64,000 nt of DNA, taken from positions 434,001 through 498,000 of the forward strand of contig SADC01000021.1 of assembly GCA_004194705.1 (NCBI GenBank), in the 5' to 3' direction. The position numbers were made by a program, and so were the translations under genes. Positions 34,080 to 46,077 of this stretch are shown one piece after another (position 1 is the stretch's first letter; every line of letters begins with the position of its first letter). Source of the DNA: Ditylenchus dipsaci (Eukaryota; Nematoda; Chromadorea; Rhabditida; Anguinidae). The notes under the pieces were generated by a model, which made no database searches, was not told the origin of the DNA, and saw only the letters and a program-made list of their open reading frames with translations.

Positions 34080-37000
34080 ATTCCTTGGTGATACCAACAC
34101 AATTGACGATGAAGCGGCAGAACTAGATGCTCTAGCACTAGAGCTGGCTGAATTTTCAGCCGAAGAAGAAGTGATATTACTCGAGGTAGCAGTAGTAACA
34201 GAAGAAGAATCTTTATTGGAAGTGGCTGAATTGCTTTTCATGCGGTCAAGAAGACTTGACAGGTCCTCCTTGACCACCTCAATCAAAGCCATTCGTGGAC
34301 TAATGTTTAGCCAGTCCACATCATGTAATGGATCTGTCTTTTTTGCCATTCTCTCTAGTCGTTTTCTTTTCAGCACAGGCTGCGGCTTTTCTTCACCCAC
34401 ATCCGAAACTTCATTGTTGATAGTAGAGCTAGAGGCTTGAGATTGTTGCCTTAACTGAGCACTCAACAGACTCCTTCTTCTGTAAAACCACATCGGCTGA
34501 GTGGTACCCATCTGCCTGGCTTTGTGCCTGTAAACCATTGGATGGATGTTTACATCAGCTAGTCCAGCCAAGTCTGTCTGTGACTCTACTATGGTGGACA
34601 GATGGTCGGTCTGAAGGTGAATGTAGGGAGTGTCAAGAAAGTGGAGCAGAGTTTGGGGAGAGGAAGGTACAGGGACTGTTGGATGGACATCTTCCTCTTC
34701 TTCTTGAAATGGGTCCCATAAATCACACTGAGCAGCTAACTTAGAAAGCATGAAAGGCGAAGAAACTTCGAGATGATTTTTATTATTTATAGCTGGAGCA
34801 AATTTTTGGCTACAGAAGCCTTAGCAGTGGATTTAGCAAAAGAAGCAAGCGAAAGCAAAAAAGGTGGATAAGCAAACTGAACTGCAGAAGCATGATAGAG
34901 ACAGCCACGAAGTGATTTCCACTTGCGCCTTACACTTGAGCGGAGAGATGAAGAGGAATGGCTACAGCTCGAAGGGCTAGACATGTGCTTGACTATTGAA
35001 GGACAACTGTGCACTCGCCGAGCATTTCGACTGGCTTCGGCTGAAAAAGGTTAATTTCAAGGTTAAGTCACTAAATATAAAATAAAAGAAAAAAATAGTG
35101 TATAAAAATGAAAAAGTAATAACAAATAAGAAGAAACTAACCGATTCTGTGAAGATCTGGCGACGGCAGTGGAAAAGTAAACTTGAAAGAAAGCACTGAA
35201 GAATTGGGTGAGCGGAAGTTGTTGTATATCAGCTCTCGCTCTTGCACTGAAGGCGCTGTGGATATTGAGCAATGAATAGAAAGATCTGGACCTGTAACAA
35301 GCCTTTTCTTAGATTTGGCTTTGTTTACTTGATACATTGTTTTTTTTACCCGATTCTGTCCAAGAATTTCGTCTTGAGCAGCACTTCTAGCCGTCCATTT
35401 TTCGTACATCCTGCAACTCCAGCTTTCAGTTTTCTATATTAAAAAATATCTAGTTTTAAAGATCTCACAAAGATCTATCACTATTTGAAGAATCTTCAAT
35501 TGAAGGTGGAGGCAATGACCTGGCTGATATGATATCTGGAGTTGGGGCTTTTTGAGCCATTTGAAGTTGAGTGAGTGGTGTTGTGTCAACTAAGATGTCT
35601 TCTAAACTCCATGGAGCAATCATTTCCTTTTCTGACTGCAGCGAAAGCTTTTCATCTGGATTATCCATCGAGTAGAAACTGACTAGCTAATTTTACTGGT
35701 GGCATTACTGAACGGGCAGACGATGGATGATATGCTCTGGAAATCACATCAGCAAATTACTGTTGATTTAAAAGCGCAAACTGAAATCAACTAACTTGTT
35801 TTCTGAGTAACTTGAATGACATATTCGATAAATTCTTTGCCTTCTCCATTGCAAACCTTCGCTCCAGCATTCTGCAATTCACAGTTTTTTTTATTCGTTC
35901 TAACTAAAATTCTACCTTTTTCGGCGAAGAATTTGTAGTATGTCAGTGCCTTTGAACTTTCGACCGAAATAATGAATTTTCTGGATGTACTGAATTCCGA
36001 CTAAGTCAATGCACATAGTTGTGACAGCTAAGCCAACTCCCAAATATACTAACATCAGCACAATATACCTAAAAAATTAAAAGTCATAAGACATCGAACC
36101 TTCTAAAAAAGAGTCTTCGGAACTTGTTTAGTCCGGAGGGGGGAGGGGGGGGGTTGCGTTTTCGCATTTTATATTTTTTTATTAAATCGTTTTAAAAAAT
36201 CTCATAGACAATTTTTCTGATTTTTAAAACGATAAAGACGTTGTTTCCCAACATTTTCTACATAAAAAATCAACTTTTTGACAAAAAAAATTTACTAAAA
36301 TTTGACCGTAAGTTTGATATCCCTTGGTATCCCAAGGCAATGAGTCGATTTCAGTCATAAATTTTTTTTTGTCAAAAAGTTGAATTTTTATGTGAGAAAG
36401 TGTCATCAACAACGCTTTTTATCATTGGAAAATTACTTAAGAGACTTTTAAACACAATTTACAAAAATTTATGAAGTGCGACCCCAGCACCCTCCCCTCC
36501 TGGACTAAACAAGTGCTGAGCTTTCTAAATTCAAGTGGTCAAAAATTGCCCTATGTCTGAAGCTTTTTTAGCTTAGAAAAAAGTGTTTCGTGTTCTTTTT
36601 TGAAAAAGGTACTTTTCAAGCAGTTCAAAAATTAAGTAAAAGTTTTAGACTACTTCAAGTTTAAAAAAGCTGCAACATTGCAACATGGACTAACTCATGT
36701 CTGTCCGGCACTAAGTCTCCAAACCCAATTGTGGTTAACGAGACAAAACCTGAAAATAACATTTTCGAGAGTATGCTTTTAACTATGACTCACAGTAATA
36801 GAAGGCATCCATGTAGGTCCAAGACTCAAGCACGGCGAACAAAACCCACCAAAGGCAATGTATAGCTAAAAAAGGTGGCAATTCATATTATATTTCAGGT
36901 TTTCTCAGATTTTTATTTTTTATTTTATAATTAATTAATTCTATGGATTTGACATACAGTTAGAAAAAATAAAGCAGAGATAATTTCATATTTCAAGTAG

Positions 37001-40000
37001 AAATAAAAAACAAGGCAAATATAGATTTTGACATGAAATAAATCAGGGCTACTCTGGTTTATCAACCCCCCCCCCAACCAGTGCTGGAAATCTGCTAGGC
37101 TCCGGCTCCGAGCTGGAGCCAGATCCTGAGCCGGAAATTTTAAAATGCCAGCACTGCCCCCGAGCACGTGAAAAAAAATTCAAATTTTTTTCCTGGAAGA
37201 GGCTTATGAAGGTAAAAACATGCGAGAAATCCATTGTGATCATCAGAAAAGCAGAAAACGGCATCTGTTGCCTGTGAAAATGCAAATTGTAAAGTTGAAT
37301 GCGTTAAATGTGCTCACAAATGTCACTGTTTTCAATAGTGAAACATGCGTGTTTACGGTCAACAGATGCCGTTTCTGCTTTTCTGATGATCGCAATTGAT
37401 TTCTCACATGTTTTCACCATCATAAGCCTCTTCCAGGAAAAAAAATTTGAATTTTTTTTCACGTGCTTGGGGGCAGTGCTGGCATTTTAAAATTTCCGGC
37501 TCCGGATCTGGCTCTTTCACCATCATAAGCCTCTTCCAGGAAAAAAAATTTGAAAAATTTTTTTCACGTGCTTGGGGGAGGGGGGTGAACCAGAGTAGCC
37601 CCAATAAATTCAATACGCAGATTTAACGACACCCTTCTTTTGGAGCACTTTACGAGACTATAATCTCTATCACTGCTTCAAAAATACCGTATTTCTTCTA
37701 ACAAGCTCTCACGGGCGCTTACTTTTCAAATCCTCCCAAAAATAGGGTTGATTTCGAAAATTTTGGATGCATAACCAAAATCTAAAAAGCACGATTACTA
37801 GAGCTACCGAGAGTTAAAAAAATCGCAAATATTTGGTGGAATCGCATTGGTGATACCTAGGCGATACTACTATACTACTAGTTAGTTAGTAGTATAGTAG
37901 TACCTTTGTATTTAGAGTGGGTGAAACAAGAGGAGAAACTTCGCGATCAAAAGTAATATTTTTGGAAAATACTGCTAATAGAAGAAATTGATCTAGGCGA
38001 GCAAGAAGAGAAAGATATGAATGTTAGTGATGTTTCTATCGAGTGCTAAAGTGTATTTGTTTGAGTTATTTTGCAATAAAAATGTAAGGAAGATAAGGTA
38101 TTCGATGTAATTTTCTGCGAATTCAAGATTCTACTGTAAAAATGTGGATTTTTTTAAGTTCCTTTAAAGCCTGAGGTCGAAAAATAGACGGGTCCTTTCT
38201 ATTAGAAAGGTCCTCTCTGATAGACGGGTCACCCACGAGGGGAATTGAAAAATAGACGGGTCGACACGTCTATTACAGAGAATACGGTATTCTGCATCAA
38301 CTCAAAAGCGATTTTTCCAAACTAAAAAAACCCTTAAAACTTACGAGTAGAATTGCAAAAACAAGTAATACAGGCACTTCCGCTTTGTCCAGGTCATCCT
38401 GGATAATATTTTAATTTTATATTAATCGATTGAAATAATAGATGGGCAAAACTTTTATTGTCGCCGAATGACTTTTTTCTGTCGCCGAAATACTTTTTCT
38501 TGTCGCCGAAAAAACTTGTCGCCAAAAGACTTTTTATTGTCGCCGAAAATCTTTTTTTGTTGCCGAAAATCGTTATCGACACGAAATCAGCAATTTTTGA
38601 ATTTTTTGTGTAAAATTCAGGGATGGGAAAGACCAGATGGCTCAGGACCCACTCCGGAATGGCCAAAAGGCCAAAATTATTGCTTTTTTGGGGGTTTACT
38701 AAAGGGGGGGGGGTTAAATTAGAGGGGGGGGGGGCTTAAATTGTTTAACCCAGGGTACGTAACTCAAGGGGGGGGTGTGAACTTTTGAGAAAAATCGATT
38801 GAGCGGATCAGATTTCGGGTCCGATGGGCTTAATCGCCCAAGAAAAAGATTTTCGGCGACAATAAAAAGTCTTTCGGCGACAAGTTTTTTCGGCGACAAG
38901 AAAAAGTATTTCGGCAACGATAAAAAGTTTTTCCCATAATAGATACCCATTCAGACATATCACCCATATTGGAGTGGGTCATCCCCGACGTCCTGCCAGA
39001 AGAAATTTGATCCAGCTCAGAAACTACTCCTTCTAGAAATAAACAATCAAATGTTTGTTCTGTTTTTCAAAAACTACTTTTTCTAGACGTCCACATTTTC
39101 ACTTGATATCGCACCAGCCTGCTTTTATCCTTGATTTTCCTATACAACCAAATAGTACACTCTGACAAAAATTTGCCCAGATCTCCGATGGTTATGATGC
39201 TGAAAACGAAGGCTCTAAATCCTATTACAATTAAATCCAAACTCACGCAAGTGGTGCTCCAAATAAGGCAAACACAATGCAAGCAATACGACCATGATTA
39301 GTCACTGGTACAATATTTCCTAGAGAATATAGGTTGTTCAAAAGGTGATTCTGGTCAAATATAAGGCTTTATTTGTGTTTGAAAAACTCCTTAAACTTGT
39401 CGGTCTCTACCCGCTTTTTACACAAAAATCTAAATTTTATGTCTTCGTACCTTATGTTGGATCTATTTAAGAATCGGGTGCCAAGAGCAGCTTGGTCCCC
39501 CATGTTGATTTCTAGAAAACAGCTTGGTTTTTTTGTCCAATACAAAAAACAACATGGGGACCAAGCTGTTTTTTGGCACTCGATTCTTAAATAGAACCCA
39601 TGTGTTTTATGTTCATGTATCATGGGATATTCGCTCTGGTCTTAGGTAGCTTTCAGCCTTCGGTGCTGTACCTACTGCATGTGTTTCTTTGATATGGCCA
39701 GAAAATCCAAAAAGAGTTTGAAAAAAAAACAATGGTTCCACGCAAATTTTTTTTGAAAAAGCATTTAAACAGATACAGAGCCAAAAATTTATTACCATAG
39801 CCTATAGTAGCCATAGTTGTTGCAGCAAAGAAAAGTGAGCTACTTGCTGTCCACAACTTGCCGCCTTTCTCCGATCTACTTTTTGAAGAACGATGTCGTT
39901 TGACCCGGGATCTTGTGCGAGTGGCTCTTTTTTCGTAATGCGAACATCACCATATCTGAAACACAAGATATGGGTTTAATAGAAAAGCTTTAGAATTTTA

Positions 40001-41245
40001 TTTACCTGACATATTGATCTTTGTAGGCTCGGTAAAGATTTTCATTGAACAGTTGTAAATTGTGCCTGTAAACATTAAAAAATTACATATGTAATAGCAC
40101 AACAACAAGCCTTAGTCTAGCTTTCCACTCGTCTCTGGTCAACATTTCTATCTCCTGTTCATGTCTTTCCCAAACCATTTCTGTAAGTTCCTTGCGCATC
40201 TAGACACATTTATCATTTAATTTGCAACAATACATACGGGTTGTCCCAAAAATTCTGACAATTTCGAATGGGCACATTTTTTTAGAAGTCTAATTTCAAA
40301 TTGTATGGTTTTTGAACATTCATTTTTGGAAGAGGGTGATGACAAAAAGGGCAGCGAGCAGTTGCGCGATTTCAAATTGCGCAAATTCAGATTGCGCCAA
40401 AATCAAATTGCGCCGAAATTCTAATAAGGCTTAACATTGCTAGGAATAATGTTAGACCATAAATTTTCAATCAAAACCATGGTGCTATTTCCACTTGCGT
40501 TTTTTTGTTATCTCTGACAATCCGACATGCCGATTTTTAAGAAGAAATCCGGTAAGCTGATTTTAGCGCAATTTATATTTGCGCAATTTGATTTTGGCGC
40601 AATTTGCATTTGCGCGATTCACATTTGCGCAATCTGCATTTGCGCAATTTGAAATTGCGCAATCGCTCGCTGCCCGGCAAAAACCCGATTATTGCTTAGG
40701 CTTCATGTGGTTTGCGCCTGCCCATCAAAAGGCTGTTTACAGAGTCTGATTTTAATCATGATGCGGCCTAATTTTTTTTGTAACTATACACTAAAACATT
40801 AACTCGAGATAAATCGATAATCGAAGATCATAATTCAAAATTGCCTTCAAAAGTCATGCATTTTTTAAATGATCAGAAATCTAAAAATACTCTGTACAAA
40901 AAATACAATATAAATTCGATGAATTCCTTTGAGTTTGAGCTGCAAAAGTTTTATAAATTTTTTGAAAATTGTAGGCAAAAAAATCCTACACGATCTTCAT
41001 GAGGTGATTCGAGGCTAAAAATACATTTTGTTACTTGTGTAAAACATAAAAATTTAATAATACAATTACCTGTAAAATACCCAAGCTCCAACCATTGCAT
41101 ATATACAAACAACTGTTACTAGACCAACATGAGGAAGTACAAGTCTGGCATACTAAACGACAGACTAATAAAGTCCAATCATTTTATCTATAAACAACCT
41201 TTTCCATGAGGCCGAATGTGATTGGTCTACATTTTCTAGCAGATT
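34080..41245 (-). CDS. Two-pore-domain (K2P) potassium channel, 17 exons, N-terminus incomplete
   Basis: Exons: 41199-41245, 41070-41152, 40990-41014, 40111-40199, 40006-40065, 39796-39955, 39247-39319, 39078-39199, 38947-39032, 38345-38398, 36794-36865, 36695-36749, 35916-36068, 35796-35871, 35469-35686, 35142-35410, 34080-35040. Together they give TM1 (YARLVLPHVGLVTVVCIYAM), cap helix (MRKELTEMVWERHEQEIEM), pore 1 with TIGYGN, TM2 (HGRIACIVFALFGAPLA), the loop IITIGDLGKFLSECTIWLYR, TM3 (AEVPVLLVFAILLLYIAFGG), AVLESWTYMDAFYYC, pore 2 TTIGFGD, and TM4 (VLMLVYLGVGLAVTTMCIDL) followed by IHYFGRKFKGTD. This is the complete K2P plan; such channels form dimeric leak K+ channels in the plasma membrane. 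The tail is Ser-rich. Splice phases agree, but exons 39796-39955, 36794-36865 and 34080-35040 are each one base short. The initiator exon is not certain. Confidence 0.92.
36120..36519. mobile_element. Palindromic MITE in a K2P intron
   Basis: ACTTGTTTAGTCCGGAGGGG at the left is mirrored by CCCCTCCTGGACTAAACAAGT at 36499-36519. Inner arms with TTTTTGACAAAAAAAATTTA and TTTTTTTTGTCAAAAAGTTG flank TGGTATCCCAAGGCAATG. The arms match those of the 16.39-17.09 kb MITE, but the palindromic core is absent here. Confidence 0.65.
37048..37604. mobile_element. Fold-back MITE in a K2P intron
   Basis: GGGCTACTCTGGTTTATCAA followed by a C run is mirrored by a G run and GGTGAACCAGAGTAGCCCC. Flanks AATAAATCA and AATAAATTC (7 of 9 identical) suggest a 9-bp duplication. 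Inside, AAGCCTCTTCCAGGAAAAA is present twice on the right and once inverted on the left. The four ORFs here are repeat translations. Confidence 0.65.
37683..38302. mobile_element. Inverted-repeat element with AATACCGTATT ends
   Basis: AATACCGTATTTCTTCTA at the left is mirrored by AGAGAATACGGTATT near 38275-38289. The terminal motif is shared with the 24.51 kb element. Flanks CTGCTTCA and CTGCATCA (7 of 8) suggest a short target duplication. Tandem AATAGACGGGTC phrases lie near the right end, and ACTACTATACTACTAGTTAG forms a local palindrome near 37865-37885. Confidence 0.6.
38444..38935. mobile_element. Fold-back element, tandem GTCGCCGAAA ends, exact 9-bp duplication
   Basis: ATAATAGAT flanks it exactly on both sides (38435-38443 and 38936-38944). 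Ends: GGGCAAAACTTTTATTGTCG and the mirror ending AAAAAGTTTTTCCC. Both arms consist of units like TTTTTATTGTCGCCGAAA. It is inserted in K2P intron 9, with its target duplication starting directly after the GT of the 5' splice site of exon 38947-39032. Confidence 0.85.
39452..39602. mobile_element. Short palindromic element in a K2P intron
   Basis: GGATCTATTTAAGAATCGGG, CAGCTTGGTCCCCATGTTG and TTTTTGT are mirrored by TTGGGACCAAGCTG-type sequence and CTCGATTCTTAAATAGAACC. The ORFs on both strands are its arms. Confidence 0.55.
40349..40675. mobile_element. Fold-back element with tandem AATTTGCGC units
   Basis: GGGCAGCGAGCAGTTGCGCG at the left is mirrored by CGCAATCGCTCGCTGCCC at the right. Between them are units such as ATTGCGCAAATTC and CATTTGCGCAAT. 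Flanks GACAAAAA (40341-40348) and GGCAAAAA (40676-40683) form an 8-bp duplication with one mismatch. It is inserted in a K2P intron. Confidence 0.75.
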
Positions 41246-41306
41246 CTAAAAAAAGAAAAACCATTTTGTATTATACATATACATTTTTATATAATTTTGG
41301 TTTAAA

Positions 41307-41949
41307 GGGCCATTGCTATTATTCCTCGCCAATTAACAAAAAACCCTAATCATTGAACTTCTGTACGGATTTTTCAACTTGGTTTCTAAAAAAACTACAA
41401 TATAACCTCTATTAATCCTCACTCTCTAACAATCCACCACCCCCATTTTTTACTAGGATTTAAAGTTAAGACCACTTTAGATTTACAATTTCAGAATTTT
41501 TCAGGGGTTGAAAAATAATCCCCTGGAGGATTGAAAGAGGTTATGCGGTATACCTGAAATGAAATTCTAGACCTTGTTTTGTTAAAAATCAAGCTGAAAA
41601 ATCTGTACAAAGACTCAATGATTTGGAAACAATTTTTAATTGGCGGGAACAAATACAAAAACACGTGATCATTCGTGACAGGTAAATTCGGGTAAATTCG
41701 CTTGATTTAAAAGGGCCATTGCCGTCTCCGACATCGCTTGTCCCCGCCAATTCAAAATAATTTTCTGATCATTGAACTTCTGTACACATTTTTCAACTTG
41801 ATTTCTAACAAAATTTTACCTAAAAATAAAATTTTAGGCCTTGTTTTCTTATAAACTGAGCTGAAAAATCCGTACAGAAGTTCAATGACTAGCCGAAAGT
41901 TTTTGAATTGGTGGTGGACAATCCAGAACGCGTGGTCATGGCCCTTTAA
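41307..41949. mobile_element. Fold-back MITE pair (AAAGGGCCATTGC family)
   Basis: AAAGGGCCATTGC occurs at 41307 and 41709 in direct orientation, and ATGGCCCTTTAA closes the array at 41949. Inner arms pair TTGAACTTCTGTACGGATTT with AATCCGTACAGAAGTTCAAT. It appears to be one element partly duplicated in tandem. A related copy is at 31.65-31.86 kb. Confidence 0.55.
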
Positions 41950-42639
41950 TTATGATTTTATATTTGAGTGACCAAATTTGTTTGAAAATTAACTAAATTT
42001 AAAATTTTGCGTTATTGAACATGTAATTTCAGTTTTGTCTATATTAAATTTCCGTACTTGCGTTCCCACTTGGTCCGACTGTACAATCCAACCAATTCTC
42101 AAAAATACCCTGGAACATGATTTTTGTGAAATAAAACATCTTTAAACATATTTTTAGGTTGAGGATAGGCATTTGGCTTTTTTAAGTTAAAATTTTAGCT
42201 TTATTTCTTGACCCTTCTCTGTTTTTTTAAATGTTTGCTTAAACACCAGGAACTAGCTCGCGTTGGGCCCGCCTGCTGCGGGCCCCCGCTTGCGGCCACG
42301 CTGCTTGATGCACCGTATCTCAAAACTCTCTTTAACTCGAAAAAAATTTAACTCAGGAAATTAAAGCTTTTAAAGCACACACCTCTTTCATATAATCAGC
42401 AAGAGCTACTATATAGGTCTAAATTACCCCAATCACATTGGTAACTAACAAAATCGGTTCGCCAAGCGTACTTACCTAACTTTCCTGGCGCAATCACTTA
42501 CTCATCACTTTCCAAGCATGACTTCTCACTCTCCTGGCACGGTTGCCCATTTTTAGACTCAGGAGCATTTGACACCGGCGGATACACTCGCCTCTGTCAA
42601 GGCACAAATAAGATTACAAAAAATTACAAAAATCACAAA

Positions 42640-45190
42640 CCACTCTCCAGGCACACTTACCTACTCTGCAGGTACCCTCGCTCACTCTACAGGCACCCCT
42701 ACCCACTGTCCAGGCACCCTACTAACTCACCAGGTACCCTACTAACTCTTTAGGCACTCCTACTAACTCACCAGGTACCCCTACTAACTCTTCAGGCACC
42801 ACTACTAACTCTCGAGGTACCCATACCAACTCTCTAGGTACCCTCACACACTCTTCTGGTGCTGCCCTCAACTCTCCAGGTACCCCTACCCACTCTCCAG
42901 GTACCCCTACTAACTCTCCAGGCACCTCTACCCACTCTCCAGGTACCCCTACTAACTCTTTAGGCACTCCTACTAACCCACCAGGTACCCCTACTAACTC
43001 TTCAGGCACCACTACTAACTCTCGAGGTACCCATACCAACTCTCTAGGTACCCTCACACACTCTTCTGGTGCTGCCACAACTCTCCAGGTACCCCTACTA
43101 ACTCTTCAGGCACCACTACTAACTCTCGAGGTACCATACCAACTCTCTAGGTACCCTCACACACTCTTCTGGTGCTGCCCTCAACTCTCCAGGTACCCTA
43201 CCCACTCTCAGGTACCCCTACTAACTCTCCAGGCACCTCTACCCACTCTCCAGGTACCCCTACTAACTCTTTAGGCACTCCTACTAACCCACCAGGTACC
43301 CCTACTAACTCTTCAGGCACCACTACTAACTCTCGAGGTACCCATACCAACTCTCTAGGTACCCTCACACACTCTTCTGGTGCTGCCCACAACTCTCCAG
43401 GTACCCCTACTAACTCTTCAGGCACCCCTACTAACTCACCAGGTACCCCTACTAACTCTTCAGGCACCCCTACTAACTCACCAGGTACCCCTACTAACTC
43501 TTTAGGCACTCCTACTAACTCACCAGTACCCTACTAACTCTTCAGGCACCCTACTAACTCTCGAGGTACCCATACCAACTCTCTAGGTACCCTCACACAC
43601 TCTTCTGGTGCTGCCCACAACTCTCAGGTACCCCTACCCACTCTCCAGGTACCCCTACTAACTCTTTAGGCACTCCTACTAACTCACCAGGTACCCTACT
43701 AACTCTTCAGGCACCACTACTAACTCTCGAGGTACCCATACCAACTCTCTAGGTACCCTCACACACTCTTCTGGTGCTGCCCACAACTCTCCAGGTACCC
43801 CTACTAACTCTCAGGCACCCCTACTAACTCACCAGGTACCCCTACTAACTCTTCAGGCACCCTACTAACTCACCAGGTACCCCTACTAACTCTTTAGGCA
43901 CTCCTACTAACTCACCAGGTACCCCTACTAACTCTTCAGGCACCACTACTAACTCTCGAGGTACCCATACCAACTCTCTAGGTACCCTCACACACTCTTC
44001 TGGTGCAACAACTCTCTAGGTACCACTCCTCACTAACTCTCAGGCACCCTACTAACTCCAGGTACACTACTACTAACTCTAATACCAACTCTCATACCAA
44101 CTCAGGCCCACCCCCTACATAACTCCAGGTACCCCTACTAACTCTTAGGCACTCCTACTAACTCACCAGGTACCCCTACTAACTCTTCAGGCACCACTAC
44201 TAACTCTCGAGGTACCCATACCAACTCTCTAGGTACCCTCACACACTCTTCTGGTGCTGCCCACAACTCTCCAGGTACCCCTACCCACTCTCCAGGTACC
44301 CTACTAACTCTCCAGGCACCTCTACCCACTCTCCAGGTACCCACTAACTCTTTAGGCACTCCTACTAACCCACCAGGTACCCTACTAACTCTTCAGGCAC
44401 CACTACTAACTCTCGAGGTACCCATACCAACTCTCTAGGTACCCTCACACACTCTTCTGGTGCTGCCCACAACTCTCCAGGTACCCCTACTAACTCTCCA
44501 GGCACCCTACCCACTCTCCAGGTACCCCAACTCTCCAGGTACCCCAACTCTCCAGGTACCCCCAACTCACCAGGTACCCCTACTAACTCTTCAGGCACCC
44601 CTACTAACTCACCAGGTACCCCTACTAACTCTTCAGGCACCCTACTAACTCACCAGGTACCTACTAACTCTTCAGGCACCCTACTAACTCACCAGGTACC
44701 CCTACTAACTCTTTAGGCACTCCTACTAACTCACCAGGTACCCCTACTAACTCTTCAGGCACCACTACTAACTCTCGAGGTACCCATACCAACTCTCTAG
44801 GTACCCTCACACACTCTTCTGGTGCTGCCCACAACTCTCCAGGTACCCCTACCCACTCTCCAGGTACCCCTACTAACTCTCCAGGCACCTCTACCCACTC
44901 TCCAGGTACCCCTACTAACTCTTTAGGCACTCCTACTAACCCACCAGTACCCCTACTAACTCTTCAGGCACCACTACTAACTCTCGAGGTACCCATACCA
45001 ACTCTCTAGGTACCCTCACACACTCTTCTGGTGCTGCCCACAACTCTCCAGGTACCCCTACTAACTCTCCAGGCACCCCTACCCACTCTCCAGGTACCCC
45101 CAACTCTCCAGGTACCCCAACTCTCCAGGTACCCCTACTAACTCTCCAGGCACCTCTACCCACTCTCCAGGTACCGTCACTCACTTTCAT
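42640..45190. repeat. GGTACC minisatellite with higher-order structure
   Basis: Basic units of about 30 bp alternate CTCTCCAGGTACCCCTACTA and CTCTTCAGGCACCCCTACTA. A marker segment, TCTTCTGGTGCTGCC, recurs about 11 times (near 42850, 43065, 43163, 43376, 43602, 43766, 43999, 44246, 44455, 44816, 45025), giving a higher-order period mostly near 210-240 bp. Units often differ by one C in CCCC runs. It translates on plus as NSPGTPTNSSGTPT and on minus as GVPGELVGVPEELV, which explains all the apparent ORFs here; none has gene context. Confidence 0.9.
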
Positions 45191-45610
45191 GGAGCATAAC
45201 TCATACTTGAGTCAACTAAATATGAATAACAAACAAACACGAAAAAATTTGGAAGAAGGTGATACAGTCAAATGAGATCACATTATGAATCTCGGTCTAA
45301 CCGACACACCTTGACTCATTCATACTCTATTGATGAGACTCAACTATGAACATACTCGAGTCTAAGCACTTCAATTATTTACCATTGTCGAAGCACTCAG
45401 ACTGGAGCATGACTCATACTTGAGTCAAGTAAAATGTAACATGCATAAAAAGCTTCATTCAAAAATTTAAGCCTAATCCAATTGCCTGTATTAAAAAAAT
45501 GAAAAGAGACAACTGCTCAAGAGGGTGAAGTATAAATTAATAAAGTCATAAAAGACTGTAGCTTCAAATAGAAAATTAATTCGTACAAAGACAAATCCCT
45601 ATTAAAATTT

Positions 45611-46077
45611 GGCTCTACCCCGTTAGCGCCCAAATTGTTTGCGCCAAAAATCTTTATAGCAAAACCGTTACATTTTTAATTGATTAGCTTGTTACATATG
45701 GTTTTTCTAAGTAATTTCGTGAATATTCTCATATCCAAGTTAATACTCAAATCGATGCCAGAGAGACGGGCTACATTTTGAGCATAAGGTTGTAAATGAC
45801 CATATTTGCAAAACTTGCTAAAAACTCCAAAATTTCCGAAGTTCTGGACTTTTTTGAGAACTTTTGGAGTTTTTAGTCAATTTTGCAGATGTTGCAACTT
45901 TATGCTCAAAAATGTAGCCGGTCTCTCTGGCATCAATTTGAGTATTAACTTGTAAATGACAATATCCACGAAATTACTTAGAAAAACTATATATAGCAAG
46001 CTAATTAATTAAAAATGTAACGGTTTTGGCTGTAACGATTTTTGGCGCAAACAATTTGGGCGCTAACGGGTAGAGCC
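45611..46077. mobile_element. Fold-back element with exact 8-bp duplication and known empty site
   Basis: TAAAATTT precedes (45603-45610) and follows (46078-46085) the element exactly. Ends: GGCTCTACCCCGTTAGCGCC and its mirror GGCGCTAACGGGTAGAGCC, followed inward by AAATTGTTTGCGCC. Copy 1 of the host repeat has the unoccupied site near 33261-33275 (TCAAATTTGCATT). No ORF. Confidence 0.85.

Noticed and set aside
34171..34744. Plus-strand ORFs over the K2P tail
   Set aside because: They are antisense shadows of exon 34080-35040.
35686..35745. Alternative acceptor at TTTCCAG (35740) for the K2P tail exon
   Set aside because: It gives stops in every frame before the next conserved exon, whereas the acceptor AAATTAG at 35687 continues in phase.
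42640..45190. CRISPR-like regularly spaced repeats, and long ORFs rich in GVPGELVG or NSPGTPTN
   Set aside because: Units are contiguous with no unique spacers, and the window is eukaryotic. The ORFs are translations of a 30-bp minisatellite on both strands, with no start, splice or neighbour evidence.
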